The notes under the pieces are model-generated. The model saw only the letters and a list, made by a program, of their open reading frames with translations, was not told the DNA's origin and searched no databases. The translations under genes and the position numbers were made by a program. From contig NZ_FOTR01000002.1 of the NCBI RefSeq assembly GCF_900114645.1, forward strand, positions 248,001-312,000: 64,000 nucleotides of DNA. The letters are read 5' to 3'. This document shows, in pieces, positions 16,939 to 26,077 of this stretch (position 1 is its first letter; the number at the start of each line of letters is the position of its first letter). The stretch comes from Gracilibacillus orientalis. Lineage in GTDB: Bacteria > Bacillota > Bacilli > Bacillales > Amphibacillaceae.

Positions 16939-18654
16939 CTAGAATAAATAATAACGTTGTGCCATGGCTAGCTCTTCAAACGGTTCACAAGTGATAATTT
17001 CACCATCCAATTTGACTTCATATGTCTCTGCATCGACTTCGATATTTGGTGTTGCTCCATTTAATGGCAGATCTTGTTTAGCAATATTGCGGCAATTCTG
17101 CACAGGTCGTATCAGTTTCTGCAAACCTAGCTGCTCATGAATTTTGTCTTGGTATGCTGCTTGTGAAACAAAAGTAATAGAAGTTTGGTATTTCGCTTTT
17201 CCAAGTGCACCAAACATCGGACGCATCATCACCGGCTGTGGTGTCGGAATCGATGCATTCGGATCACCCATTTGTGCATAAGCAATCATGCCACCTTTTA
17301 CAACTGTTTCCGGTTTTGTTCCAAAAAATTTCGCATCCCAAATTACCAAGTCCGCCAGCTTTCCAACTTCAATCGAGCCGATCTCATCGCTCATTCCATG
17401 AGTAATCGCTGGATTAATTGTATACTTTGCCACATAGCGCTTGGCACGTGTGTTATCATTTTCCGCTTGTTGATCTTCCTGTAAAAAGCCTCGCTGTTTT
17501 TTCATTTTATCTGCTGTTTGCCATGTTCGGGTGATACTTTCACCAACACGTCCCATTGCCTGTGAATCAGAAGAGATTATACTAATCACGCCCAAGTCGT
17601 GTAAAATATCCTCTGCTGCGATCGTTTCCGGACGTATCCGTGAATCGGCAAATGCCACATCCTCCGGTACATTATGGTCCAGGTGATGACAGACCATTAA
17701 CATGTCAAGATGCTCATCAATCGTATTGACCGTATATGGTCTCGTTGGATTGGTTGATGATGGCAACACATTGGGAAAGGCAGCAATTTTCATAATATCT
17801 GGTGCATGCCCTCCCCCTGCACCTTCCGTATGATAGGTATGAATCACCCGGTCACCAATAGCATTGATGGTGTCTTCCAAGAATCCCGCTTCATTCAATG
17901 TATCGGTATGTATTGCCACTTGAACATCCATTTCATCTGCTACACTGAGACATTGACTAATGGCTGCAGGTGTTGTTCCCCAGTCCTCATGTAATTTCAG
18001 ACCTATCGCACCAGCTTTAACTTGTTCTCGTTGCGGATCAGGTGATGAAGCATTTCCTTTTCCTAAAAAGCCTATGTTGATCGGGTACTCCTCTGCAGCT
18101 TCCAGCATACGATGGATATTCCACTCACCCGGTGTACAAGTCGTTGCATTCGTACCTGTTGCAGGCCCGGTACCACCGCCAAGCATCGTCGTGAATCCTG
18201 CTGCCGAAGCAACTTCAATTTGTTGAGGACTGATAAAATGAATATGTGCATCTATCGCTCCTGCTGTAATTATTTTTCCTTCACAGGCAATCACTTCTGT
18301 CGAGGCACCAACGACCATATTTTCAGTAACTCCCTCCATCACATCCGGATTTCCACCTTTGCCAATAGACACAATTCGTCCATCTTTGACTCCAATATCC
18401 GCTTTAACGATACCGGTATAATCAAGAATCAATGCATTGGTTAAAATTAAATCGAGGACATTTTGATCACGTGTTCTTGTACTGCTTTGACCCATGCCAT
18501 CACGTAATACTTTGCCACCACCAAATACACTTTCATCTCCATACGTCGTGTAATCTTTCTCGATTTCGATCCATAAATCCGTATCGGCTAGACGAATTTG
18601 ATCACCAGCTGTCGGACCATATAGAGCAGCGTATTGCTGTCGTGAAAGTTTCAT
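16939..18654 (-). CDS. ureC: urease alpha subunit
   Basis: 571 residues, the catalytic subunit hydrolysing urea to ammonia and carbamate. All active-site residues appear at the Sporosarcina pasteurii positions: His137 and His139 (DAHIHF), carbamylated Lys220 and His222 (GLKLHED), His249 (AIHTD), His275 (YHTEG), Cys322-His323 of the mobile flap (MVCHHL) and Asp363 (SSDSQAMGR). A complete binuclear nickel site is therefore expected. Forms an (ABC)3 complex with UreA and UreB. Confidence 0.98.
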   Translation of the reverse strand: MKLSRQQYAALYGPTAGDQIRLADTDLWIEIEKDYTTYGDESVFGGGKVLRDGMGQSSTRTRDQNVLDLILTNALILDYTGIVKADIGVKDGRIVSIGKGGNPDVMEGVTENMVVGASTEVIACEGKIITAGAIDAHIHFISPQQIEVASAAGFTTMLGGGTGPATGTNATTCTPGEWNIHRMLEAAEEYPINIGFLGKGNASSPDPQREQVKAGAIGLKLHEDWGTTPAAISQCLSVADEMDVQVAIHTDTLNEAGFLEDTINAIGDRVIHTYHTEGAGGGHAPDIMKIAAFPNVLPSSTNPTRPYTVNTIDEHLDMLMVCHHLDHNVPEDVAFADSRIRPETIAAEDILHDLGVISIISSDSQAMGRVGESITRTWQTADKMKKQRGFLQEDQQAENDNTRAKRYVAKYTINPAITHGMSDEIGSIEVGKLADLVIWDAKFFGTKPETVVKGGMIAYAQMGDPNASIPTPQPVMMRPMFGALGKAKYQTSITFVSQAAYQDKIHEQLGLQKLIRPVQNCRNIAKQDLPLNGATPNIEVDAETYEVKLDGEIITCEPFEELAMAQRYYLF

Positions 18655-18668
18655 AGATAGGCTCCTTT

Positions 18669-19019
18669 CTAAAACCCTTTTTGCTTGATTGTTTCTGAAA
18701 TTGCTACTGTTTCCGATACACTACCGTCTGTCAGATTATTTAATCCGTATACATGTTTATTCCCTGCTATTTCAACGAGCTCGACTTCTTTTTCCTCGCC
18801 TGGCTCAAAACGTACTGCTGTACCCGCTGGAACATTTAATCGCATGCCGATCGTACTAGGTCGGTCAAAATCAAGTTCCCGGTTTACTTCTGGAAAATGA
18901 TAGTGCGATCCAACTTGTATCGGACGATCACCTTTATTGGCAACTTTTATTGTCTTCGTACTTCTGCCTTTATTAATTTCAATTTCCTGTTTGGCTAGTT
19001 TGATCTCACCAGGAATCAT
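18669..19019 (-). CDS. ureB: urease beta subunit
   Basis: 116 residues, a small beta-sheet protein with [17 protein letters not shown] and [16 protein letters not shown], both diagnostic of UreB. It packs between alpha and gamma subunits and carries no catalytic residue. It lies 12 bases after ureA and 14 before ureC. Confidence 0.97.
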   Translation of the reverse strand: MIPGEIKLAKQEIEINKGRSTKTIKVANKGDRPIQVGSHYHFPEVNRELDFDRPSTIGMRLNVPAGTAVRFEPGEEKEVELVEIAGNKHVYGLNNLTDGSVSETVAISETIKQKGF

Positions 19020-19031
19020 GGAAAAACCTCC

Positions 19032-19334
19032 TCACGTAATCGGTTGATGGACAGTAACCAGTTTTGTCCCATCTGGAAAAGTCGCTTCAATCTGTACACT
19101 TTCGATCATCTCTGGAACACCTTCCATCACATCGTCTGCAGTCAGTACTTTCTTCCCTTCCTGCATCAGTTGGGCAACTGTTTTCCCTTCACGAGCCCCT
19201 TCTAATAAATAACAACTAATCAACGCATTTGCTTCCGGGTAATTCAATTTTAATCCTTTATTTCTTCTTTTCTCTGCTAGTTCACCCGCTAAAAAAAGTA
19301 GTAATTTTTCCTGCTCGACAGGTGATAACTTCAT
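19032..19334 (-). CDS. ureA: urease gamma subunit
   Basis: 100 residues, the standard length, starting [22 protein letters not shown] with [10 protein letters not shown] following. It is a structural subunit of the urease trimer. First of the ure genes, 14 bases after urtE, so uptake and hydrolysis genes are joined in one transcript. Confidence 0.97.
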   Translation of the reverse strand: MKLSPVEQEKLLLFLAGELAEKRRNKGLKLNYPEANALISCYLLEGAREGKTVAQLMQEGKKVLTADDVMEGVPEMIESVQIEATFPDGTKLVTVHQPIT

Positions 19335-19348
19335 GAAGATCCCTCCCT

Positions 19349-20038
19349 TTATACACTTAAATAACGATAAACCTCATCATCTTCCACCTGATCGATTGGA
19401 TTCTTATATACCACTGATCCGTGATCAATTACATATAAATAATCAGCAACACTTTTGACGAAATCTAAATTTTGCTCTACGAGAATCATGGATGTAGCAG
19501 ATGTATTTTTTATATCTATAATAACGTCTTGAATCTCCTGGACAATATTCGGTTGAATCCCTTCTGTTGGCTCATCCAGTAATAAAAAAGAAGGATGAGC
19601 TACTAATGCACGTGCGATAGCCAATTGCTGTTGCTGACCACCACTTAAATCCCCGCCATTTCGTTTGGCAAAATCTTTTAAGATCGGAAAATAATCGTAT
19701 ATTTTCTCATCTATCTTTTTTTGCTTACCAGCTTCGAGTCCAATTAGTAGATTTTCATAAACTGTCAATTTCGGGAAAATCTCTCTTCCTTGTGGGACAT
19801 AGCCCATTCCTTTTTGGGCACGTGAGGAGGAACGGGCTTTGGTAATGTCTTCGGATTGATAGTGGATCGATCCTTCTTTCGGGTGCAGAATGCCAATGAT
19901 CGTCTTTAATAAGGTAGTCTTCCCTACCCCATTTCTTCCCATCACACAGATCACCTGGTTTTCCTCTACTTCCATATCAATCTCACGGATGACCATACTC
20001 TCTTCATAACCAGCTTCCAGTCCCTTAATTGACAACAT
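19349..20038 (-). CDS. urtE: urea ABC transporter ATPase UrtE
   Basis: 229 residues of a LivF-like ATPase: Walker [10 protein letters not shown], signature [10 protein letters not shown], Walker [14 protein letters not shown]. The ending of the signature in QQQQ and the TEGIQP motif are typical of UrtE. The ATG at 20038 is chosen (AAAGG nine bases before); a TTG three codons upstream has no room for a binding site. It overlaps urtD by 14 bases. Confidence 0.94.
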   Translation of the reverse strand: MLSIKGLEAGYEESMVIREIDMEVEENQVICVMGRNGVGKTTLLKTIIGILHPKEGSIHYQSEDITKARSSSRAQKGMGYVPQGREIFPKLTVYENLLIGLEAGKQKKIDEKIYDYFPILKDFAKRNGGDLSGGQQQQLAIARALVAHPSFLLLDEPTEGIQPNIVQEIQDVIIDIKNTSATSMILVEQNLDFVKSVADYLYVIDHGSVVYKNPIDQVEDDEVYRYLSV

Positions 20039-20789
20039 TCTCCTCAACCTTTCTGCCTAAATATACTTCCCTGACTGTTGGATCATTTTGAACTTCTTCC
20101 ATACTACCTTCATAAAGTAATTGTCCTTCATGCATCACAGAAACAATATCTGCATATTCCTTCACAAAATCCATATCATGCTCAACGATTAATACCGCGT
20201 GATCTTTTGCTATTTTCGTAATTAATTCCCCTGTTTTGTTCCGCTCTTTCTTCGACATACCCGCAATCGGCTCATCTAATAACACAATGTCTGGTTCCTG
20301 CATTAATACCATCGCAATTTCCATCCATTGTTTTTGACCATGGGCCAGAGAACCCGCCAACTGATCCTGCTCTTCCTTCAAACCGACTAAATCAAGCATG
20401 TCATTTACCTTCTTTTTTTGTTCATTTGTCCATTTTGCCTTGATCATCGAAAATAAGTTTTTCTTCTGCTTCATCGCGATTTCCAAGTTATCTTTCACTG
20501 TCAAGTTATGAAAAATGGTTGGAGCCTGAAATTTCCTTGAGATCCCCTGATGAACAATTTGATCTTCGGTTAATTTGGATAGTTCTTTTTTTTCCTGTAA
20601 TTTTATTTCCCCTGTAGTTGCTTTTGTTTTACCACAAACCACATCTAGTAAAGTAGTTTTTCCAGCTCCATTCGGCCCGATCACAAAATGAACAGATTTC
20701 GATTGGACCGTAAAATCTAACTGATTAATGGCTTTAAATCCACTAAAGTCAACTATAACTTTTTTCAACTTCAACACTGCTTGAGACAT
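20025..20789 (-). CDS. urtD: urea ABC transporter ATPase UrtD
   Basis: 254 residues of a LivG-like ATPase: Walker A GPNGAGKTTLLDVVCG, a signature variant LAHGQKQWMEIAMVL (glycine-poor, as is usual in UrtD), Walker B DIVLLDEPIAGM. Start chosen at the ATG at 20789, ten bases after GGAGG; an ATG eleven codons upstream lacks such a site. It overlaps the end of urtC by 41 bases. Confidence 0.94.
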   Translation of the reverse strand: MSQAVLKLKKVIVDFSGFKAINQLDFTVQSKSVHFVIGPNGAGKTTLLDVVCGKTKATTGEIKLQEKKELSKLTEDQIVHQGISRKFQAPTIFHNLTVKDNLEIAMKQKKNLFSMIKAKWTNEQKKKVNDMLDLVGLKEEQDQLAGSLAHGQKQWMEIAMVLMQEPDIVLLDEPIAGMSKKERNKTGELITKIAKDHAVLIVEHDMDFVKEYADIVSVMHEGQLLYEGSMEEVQNDPTVREVYLGRKVEENVVN

Positions 20790-21831
20790 CTTGTTTTTTC
20801 CTCCGATCGCTCCATTTTTCAAATAAACCAGTTATACCTTTTGGTAGGAAGACCACTACAAGTACGAACAATAACCCTAAGAAATAGGTCCATATATCCG
20901 GGTATGATTCACTAAATCCTGTTTTTGCCGCATTGACAAGTACAGCTCCAATAATCGGACCAATTAATGTACCGCGTCCACCTAACGCAACCCATAGTAC
21001 CATTTCAATCGATGGAATAATGCCAATCATAGTCGGTGAAATAATCCCGACTTGCAAAACGAATAGCATTCCGGCCAGTCCAGCTATCCCACCTGATAAG
21101 GTATAAATAAATGTTTTATATGCAGATGGATTGTAACCAAGAAATCGCATGCGGTTCTCACCGTCGCGAATTCCGACGAGTATTTTACCGAATCGACCTT
21201 TTATAAGCTTACGACAAGCGAAAAATACCAAACCTAATACCACTACCGTAATTAAGTAAAAAGCTGTCTGAGTAGAAGCTGAGTTGACCTGAAAACCAAA
21301 TAATGTCTTAAAATTGGTCAGCCCGCTTGTACCACCAGTGAGGTTTTGGCTTCCAACAAATAATGTAACAACGACTAAAACAAGTGCCTGTGACAAAATG
21401 GTAAAATAAACACCACTTATCCGATTACGGAAAGTTAGGTAACCAATAAATAAAGCCACCACTGCAGGTATCAATATACCAAGTAAAATAGCGATGATTG
21501 GATATTGAAACGGAAGCCATATAAGTGGAAGTTCACTCATTCCACTCCAAGCCATGAAATCCGGTAATGTGCCTCCTGTTGCTTCTAACTTTAAATACAT
21601 CGCCATACAATAAGCGCCTATACCGAAGAATATCCCATGTCCTAAACTTAGGACACCTGTGTAACCCCACAATAAGTCTAAACCGATTGCCAGAATAGCG
21701 AATGCTAGAAATTTACCGAGTAAATTCAAACGAAAGTCTGACATAAAAAGTGGAGCTGCTAATAACAACAGAAAAATCAAACTAAAAATGACTCTCCGAC
21801 TTAGTAGTTTTTGATAAATCGTATTTTGCAT
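20749..21831 (-). CDS. urtC: urea ABC transporter permease UrtC
   Basis: 360 residues, a LivM-type permease with about ten helices. Typical segments are LLWGYTGVLSLGHGIFFGIGAYCMAMYLK and GGRGTLIGPIIGAVLVN. It forms the membrane channel with UrtB. AGGAGC precedes the ATG; it is 19 bases after urtB. Confidence 0.95.
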   Translation of the reverse strand: MQNTIYQKLLSRRVIFSLIFLLLLAAPLFMSDFRLNLLGKFLAFAILAIGLDLLWGYTGVLSLGHGIFFGIGAYCMAMYLKLEATGGTLPDFMAWSGMSELPLIWLPFQYPIIAILLGILIPAVVALFIGYLTFRNRISGVYFTILSQALVLVVVTLFVGSQNLTGGTSGLTNFKTLFGFQVNSASTQTAFYLITVVVLGLVFFACRKLIKGRFGKILVGIRDGENRMRFLGYNPSAYKTFIYTLSGGIAGLAGMLFVLQVGIISPTMIGIIPSIEMVLWVALGGRGTLIGPIIGAVLVNAAKTGFSESYPDIWTYFLGLLFVLVVVFLPKGITGLFEKWSDRRKKQDVSSSVEVEKSYS

Positions 21832-21850
21832 GATTCAACGCTCCTAATTT

Positions 21851-22762
21851 TTAATCTAGTGATCTTGAACGTGACATGACAAGACCGGATGGCCGCCATT
21901 GTAAAAAGGCAATAATGACTACGAAAATTAATACTTTACCTAATGTTGCATTCGTCACATATTCAAAAACCGTATTTAAAATCCCAATACCGAAAGCTCC
22001 TGTAACTGCACCAAATAATGCACCAACTCCACCAACAACAACCACCATAAAGGCATCAATAATATAACTTGTTCCTATTGTTGGACCTATTGCACCTAAT
22101 AATGTTAGCGCACAACCAGCTACACCTGCGAAACCAGAACCAATTGCAAATGTCAGCATATCTACTTTTCTAGTAGATACCCCCAAACATTCTGCCATTT
22201 GTCGATTTTGCATAACTGCTCTTATTCTTCTGCCACTTGCTGTTCGATAAAAATAATAAAAAATGCTGAATAAACATACGATCGATAATCCTAAAATAAA
22301 TAACCTGGAATATGGCAAGAATAACGTGCCAACTTCTAATCCTCCAGTTAAAAAGGATGGGCTTGTTACACCTACATTCGGTGCTCCGAAAATCGATCTT
22401 GCCGTTTGCTGTAAAATAAGCCCGATCCCCCATGTAGCTAGTAAACTATCTAGTGGACGCTTATATAAATGTCGAATTAATGATACTTCTAACAACATCC
22501 CGATACCTGCTGCCACGATAAGTGCTACCGGAATCGATATGATAAAATACAAATCGAAATATTCCGGCGGGGCATAATTGACAAATAGATTTTGTATAAC
22601 GTAAGTGATGTAAGCACCAACCATGATTAATTCACCGTGTGCCATATTAATTACATTCATCAAGCCAAATGTAATCGCAAGCCCCAATGCTATCAATAGC
22701 AGGATCGAACCAAGACTTATTCCGTTAAATAAGGTTATAATAATTTCATTCAATCCAAACAA
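21851..22762 (-). CDS. urtB: urea ABC transporter permease UrtB
   Basis: 303 residues, a LivH-type permease with FNGISLGSILLLIALGLAITFG near the N-terminus, NMAHGELIMVGAY and GGVGALFGAVTGAF. The start is uncertain: a TTG at 22762 or another TTG at 22753, which has better spacing from AAAGGA; no ATG is available. It is separated from urtA by a 670-base spacer holding two repeats, so urtA may be expressed at a higher level. Confidence 0.93.
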   Translation of the reverse strand: MFGLNEIIITLFNGISLGSILLLIALGLAITFGLMNVINMAHGELIMVGAYITYVIQNLFVNYAPPEYFDLYFIISIPVALIVAAGIGMLLEVSLIRHLYKRPLDSLLATWGIGLILQQTARSIFGAPNVGVTSPSFLTGGLEVGTLFLPYSRLFILGLSIVCLFSIFYYFYRTASGRRIRAVMQNRQMAECLGVSTRKVDMLTFAIGSGFAGVAGCALTLLGAIGPTIGTSYIIDAFMVVVVGGVGALFGAVTGAFGIGILNTVFEYVTNATLGKVLIFVVIIAFLQWRPSGLVMSRSRSLD

Positions 22763-22980
22763 TCCTTTCCTTCTTGAAGGGAGTGGGCACTTTGCCCAAC
22801 GTCCTCATTCATCTTATTAACTACCAATTCATGTATTTTTTTGTGACATTTGATGTGAACTTCACTGTAAAAATTTTTGTTTTATAAAAAAGTAAATCGT
22901 GCACTACATTGATAAACTGCGCAGTAACTCTATAAAGGAGTTGCTTCCTTCACTTCTTTCTTGTAGAGATTGTTATGTCA

Positions 22981-23106
22981 ACGCTGCGGCAGAATACTTC
23001 GCTTTCCGTGGGCACGGCTTCAGCTAACTTGGTAAAGAAAATCACTTTACCAAGTGGATCTTCAGCCCGTGCTGTTCCCACAGGAGTCTCCGTATTCTGC
23101 CTACGC
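22981..23106 (-). repeat. Bacillaceae intergenic repeat, copy A (inverted)
   Basis: Read on the minus strand: ...GGCAGAATACGGAGACTCC ... GGGAACAGCACGGGCTGAAG ... CTGAAGCCGTGCCCACGGAAAG ... GTATTCTGCCGCAGCG. This family is abundant between genes in halotolerant Bacillaceae (from memory). It is self-complementary at its ends and in the centre (ACTTGGTAAAG / CTTTACCAAGT). The rest of the 22763-23431 spacer shows no gene. Confidence 0.8.
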
Positions 23107-23185
23107 TAATAACATGATTCTATCTTTTTAAAGTGAAAATACTCGGAAACCAATTCCCATGTATTACTTCTTTCAAAAACCAGAA

Positions 23186-23326
23186 CACTACGCAAAGCGG
23201 AGGTAAGATACGTAGACTCCTACGGGAACAGCGCGAGCCGAAGACCCCGCAAGAAAACGTACTTGGTTTTCTGAGGAGGCTGAGGCCGTGCCCGTGGAAA
23301 GCGAAGTATCTTGCCGTAGCGTTTCC
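23186..23326 (+). repeat. Bacillaceae intergenic repeat, copy B (direct)
   Basis: Same family as the element at 22981-23106 but in opposite orientation and more diverged: AAGATACGTAGACTCC, GGGAACAGCGCGAGCCGAAG, GCCGTGCCCGTGGAAAGCG, then AAGTATCTTGCCGTAGCG. The two copies can base-pair with each other over more than 100 bases in the urt transcript. Confidence 0.8.
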
Positions 23327-23431
23327 TAGCACTCACCATTAATCAGAAGGGGAGGAAGCTATACCAAAATAAATTTTCAATGTTGCGCAGTTTGTATCTA
23401 TTACGAATAAGATACAGATAGGAACCTTTTT

Positions 23432-24721
23432 TTATTCTGCTAGGGATTCACTTAAATCTGATGCCCAATCGTATTCATCTAAATAAGGATCAGGCTTAAC
23501 AGGTTCTTCTGAATGCCATAATTCTGATATCATACCGCCACTCTGTACTTCACCAATTCTTACGGTTTTATACACGTGTTGGTTGTCTCCATCAATAGTT
23601 ACGGTTCCGTTTGGAGCATCAAATGAAATTCCTTTTGCTGCTTCTCTTACTTCATCCACATCGGTTGTTCCGGCTTCTTCAACTGCTTTCGCCCATAAAT
23701 AAACGCCGAAATAACCTGCTTCAATCGGATCTGCCGTTACCTCATCCTCTCCGTATTTTGCCTGATAGTTAGCAACAAATTCTTCATTTTCAGGTGTATC
23801 CGTTGTTTGATAATAGTTCCAGCTTGTTAAATGTCCTTCAATGACGTCTGCGCCAATACCTTTAATTTCTTCTTCAGCAACACTTACAGATAAAACCGTA
23901 ATATCATCTGATGTAATACCTGCGTCCTGTAATTGTTTAAAGAAAGCAACGTTACTGTCACCATTTAATGTGTTAAAAATAACATCTGGATTTTCATTTC
24001 TGATTTTTGCAATGACCGTATTGTAATCTGTATGTCCTAATGGTGTATATTCCTCACCGACTAATTCTGCTCCTTCATTATCCAACTGTGCTCTGATAGC
24101 TGCATTTGCCGTTCTCGGGAATACATAATCAGATCCTAAAAGGAAGAAAGAATCTCCTCTATTTTCTAACAACCAATCTACCGCTGGTACAATTTGCTGG
24201 TTTGGTGCTGCACCTGTATAGAAGATATTCGGTGAATCTTCCATTCCCTCATATTGAACTGGATAGAACAATAAACCATTATGTTCTTCTACAACTGGTA
24301 ACATCGCTTTGCGACTTGCAGATGTCCATCCACCAAAAATCGTGGCAACTTCATCCTGTTGTAATAATTTATTTGCTTTTTCAGCGAATGTCGGCCAATC
24401 GGAAGCACCATCTTCAACCACCGGCTCTAATTGTTTACCAAGCACTCCACCATTTTCGTTAATTTCTTCAATAGCGAGTAGCTCTGCCTGTTGTACAGAT
24501 GTTTCACTAATTGCCATTGTTCCACTTAATGAGTGTAAAACCCCTACTTTGATCGTGTCTCCATTAGTTTCCTCATTACTTTCGCTTTCCTCTGTCGTTT
24601 CCGTTTCCTCTGCTTCTTCTGGATCTGTAGCATTTACTGCATTATCTGCCGCTGAACATGCCACCATAAAGATTGCGAGTAATCCTAAAATTAATAAATA
24701 GAAAAAATTTCGCTTTCTCAT
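23432..24721 (-). CDS. urtA: urea ABC transporter substrate-binding lipoprotein UrtA
   Basis: 429 residues. A lipoprotein signal peptide with lipobox MVAC precedes an acidic linker rich in Glu, Ser and Thr, then a periplasmic-binding fold: [59 protein letters not shown], all UrtA hallmarks. It captures urea outside the membrane for UrtBCDE. The ATG at 24721 is chosen (GGGGG upstream) over a TTG six codons earlier. Confidence 0.95.
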   Translation of the reverse strand: MRKRNFFYLLILGLLAIFMVACSAADNAVNATDPEEAEETETTEESESNEETNGDTIKVGVLHSLSGTMAISETSVQQAELLAIEEINENGGVLGKQLEPVVEDGASDWPTFAEKANKLLQQDEVATIFGGWTSASRKAMLPVVEEHNGLLFYPVQYEGMEDSPNIFYTGAAPNQQIVPAVDWLLENRGDSFFLLGSDYVFPRTANAAIRAQLDNEGAELVGEEYTPLGHTDYNTVIAKIRNENPDVIFNTLNGDSNVAFFKQLQDAGITSDDITVLSVSVAEEEIKGIGADVIEGHLTSWNYYQTTDTPENEEFVANYQAKYGEDEVTADPIEAGYFGVYLWAKAVEEAGTTDVDEVREAAKGISFDAPNGTVTIDGDNQHVYKTVRIGEVQSGGMISELWHSEEPVKPDPYLDEYDWASDLSESLAE

Positions 24722-24797
24722 TTTTCTGCCCCCATCCAAGTTTTAACTGATCTACAAAGATAAGGCTAGCAAATAAAAAAGTTCTATTCTAACAGTA

Positions 24798-24814
24798 TGT
24801 TAGGTTTCCTTACA
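24798..24814 (-). promoter_or_regulatory. TnrA/GlnR site upstream of urtA
   Basis: TGTTAGGTTTCCTTACA matches the TnrA/GlnR consensus TGTNA-N7-TNACA at every defined position, 77 bp before the urtA ATG. It predicts nitrogen-limitation control of the whole urt-ure unit. The surrounding 24722-24970 shows nothing else I can support. Confidence 0.8.
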
Positions 24815-24971
24815 TTGTTTTTCGATTTTTCTGACATATCAATGTTGATGTTTTTGTAAGATTTTAGCAATTTGACAGAGTAGTTTTGTTAAGAAGAATC
24901 AAAAATGTCATTTTTTTCTGTGATTGAAAGGAGATTATTAGACATGAGGAGACATACTTTCTGTGGAATCA

Positions 24972-25004
24972 AGAAAAGCCTCCTCATCAAGAGAAGGCTT
25001 TTCT
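24972..25004. terminator. terminator downstream of mtnU/mtnE remnant
   Basis: AGAAAAGCCT / AGGCTTTTCT, 10-bp perfect arms around a 13-base loop, T-rich on either strand. It lies 10 bases after the remnant's final stop. Confidence 0.65.
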
Positions 25005-25013
25005 ATATATTAA

Positions 25014-25109
25014 TTATAACTTTGTAACTAATGCCTGCGTTTTTTGAAAAAATTGTTCTGGCATTCGCTTTAGTCGATCGGACTACTCGAAGTCTGTCAT
25101 ATTCATCAT
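25014..25109 (-). pseudogene. remnant of mtnE (methionine-cycle aminotransferase), 5' end only
   Basis: Read from an ATG that overlaps the mtnU stop as ATGA: MMNMTDFE, an in-frame TAG at 25083-25085, then SDRLKRMPEQFFQKTQALVTKL and a TAA at 25014. The segment resembles the N-terminus of the MtnE/YkrV aminotransferase (FExSDRLKxLPxQFFxxL), the gene that follows mtnU in B. subtilis. Only about 31 codons remain, with one nonsense codon, so it is a degraded vestige. Identification is from memory of the family N-terminus. Confidence 0.55.
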
Positions 25110-25897
25110 TCTCCATATAAATGTGGTACCCGGCTTTCGAATACGGGAATATTATTGCGTATTTCTGCTACTATTGATAAATCGATACTTGCATCAATGG
25201 TGGATTCTGTTTCCGGTTGTCCTGACGCTACAAGCTCACCTGATGGATTAATCACCATTGATTCGCCGGCAAAGTCGGTACCATTACATGTTCCACTGCT
25301 ATTGGCTGAAATAACATAGCATTGATTTTCTATCGCTCGTGCATACTGCAGAAATTTCCAATGATCTTTTCGAGCTGTCGGCCATTGTGCCACTACATGG
25401 ATCACTTCTGCACCTTGCAAGGCTATCGCTCGCATTAATTCTGGAAAACGAAGGTCATAACAAATAATTACCCCCATCTTGACACCGTCTAAATCAAATA
25501 CCGCTCCTTTTGCTTCCCCACCATTTAAGTATTTAGGCTCATCTAACATTGGAACGAGATGCATTTTGTCATATTGGTGGACAAGTTCACCTTTTCGATT
25601 AAATACATAACTGCTATTATAAATGCCATTTTCCTTTTTATTAGCAATCGAACCGCCAATAATATTAATCTGATGTTTTTTGGCTAAATTGCTTAGAAAA
25701 GGGATCGTATTTTCACCATTATTGTCTGCTAAACCTTCTAGTCTATCCAGTGCATATCCTGCATTCCACATCTCAGGTAATACAACAGTATCCGGTTTAT
25801 TTTTGCTTACTTGCGTCTCGATCCAGTTTTTAATTTTATCCCTGTTTGCTTCCGGATCTGCAACCACTACATCCATTTGATATATTGCATATTTCAT
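25106..25897 (-). CDS. mtnU: MtnU, omega-amidase/nitrilase-family hydrolase
   Basis: 263 residues of the carbon-nitrogen hydrolase fold. The catalytic triad is visible as Glu in VVLPEMWN, Lys in YDKMHLVP and Cys in GVIICYDLRFPE. MtnU of the methionine salvage pathway hydrolyses 2-oxo acid amides formed by glutamine transamination. The ATG at 25897 follows GTAGGTG; a GTG three codons upstream is part of that site. Its usual partner mtnE survives only as a fragment directly downstream. No S-box riboswitch is visible upstream. Confidence 0.88.
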   Translation of the reverse strand: MKYAIYQMDVVVADPEANRDKIKNWIETQVSKNKPDTVVLPEMWNAGYALDRLEGLADNNGENTIPFLSNLAKKHQINIIGGSIANKKENGIYNSSYVFNRKGELVHQYDKMHLVPMLDEPKYLNGGEAKGAVFDLDGVKMGVIICYDLRFPELMRAIALQGAEVIHVVAQWPTARKDHWKFLQYARAIENQCYVISANSSGTCNGTDFAGESMVINPSGELVASGQPETESTIDASIDLSIVAEIRNNIPVFESRVPHLYGE

Positions 25898-26077
25898 GTC
25901 AAACACCTACTTTTTAGCTTTTATCCCATTGTAAAACATATTAGTGTGATAAGCGAAAAAATTTAACTTACTTATTTATATAGGTGATTTTTTATATGAC
26001 TATACAAATAAGTAGTCAGGCACATATTAATCAATTACGAAAATGGTATGCCAAAAAGCTGAGTTGTTATTTAGCTA

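Noticed and set aside
16052-18656. Several 60-110-residue plus-strand frames across the urease genes
   Set aside because: They are antisense shadows of strongly supported urease genes and have no binding sites or family resemblance.
24944-25027. 27-codon plus-strand frame with a good AAAGGAG upstream of urtA
   Set aside because: It runs through a terminator hairpin and antisense to the mtnE remnant, with a basic composition typical of chance frames.
25898-26077. SAM riboswitch expected upstream of a methionine-salvage gene
   Set aside because: No S-box core or paired stems could be found in this short, AT-rich spacer.
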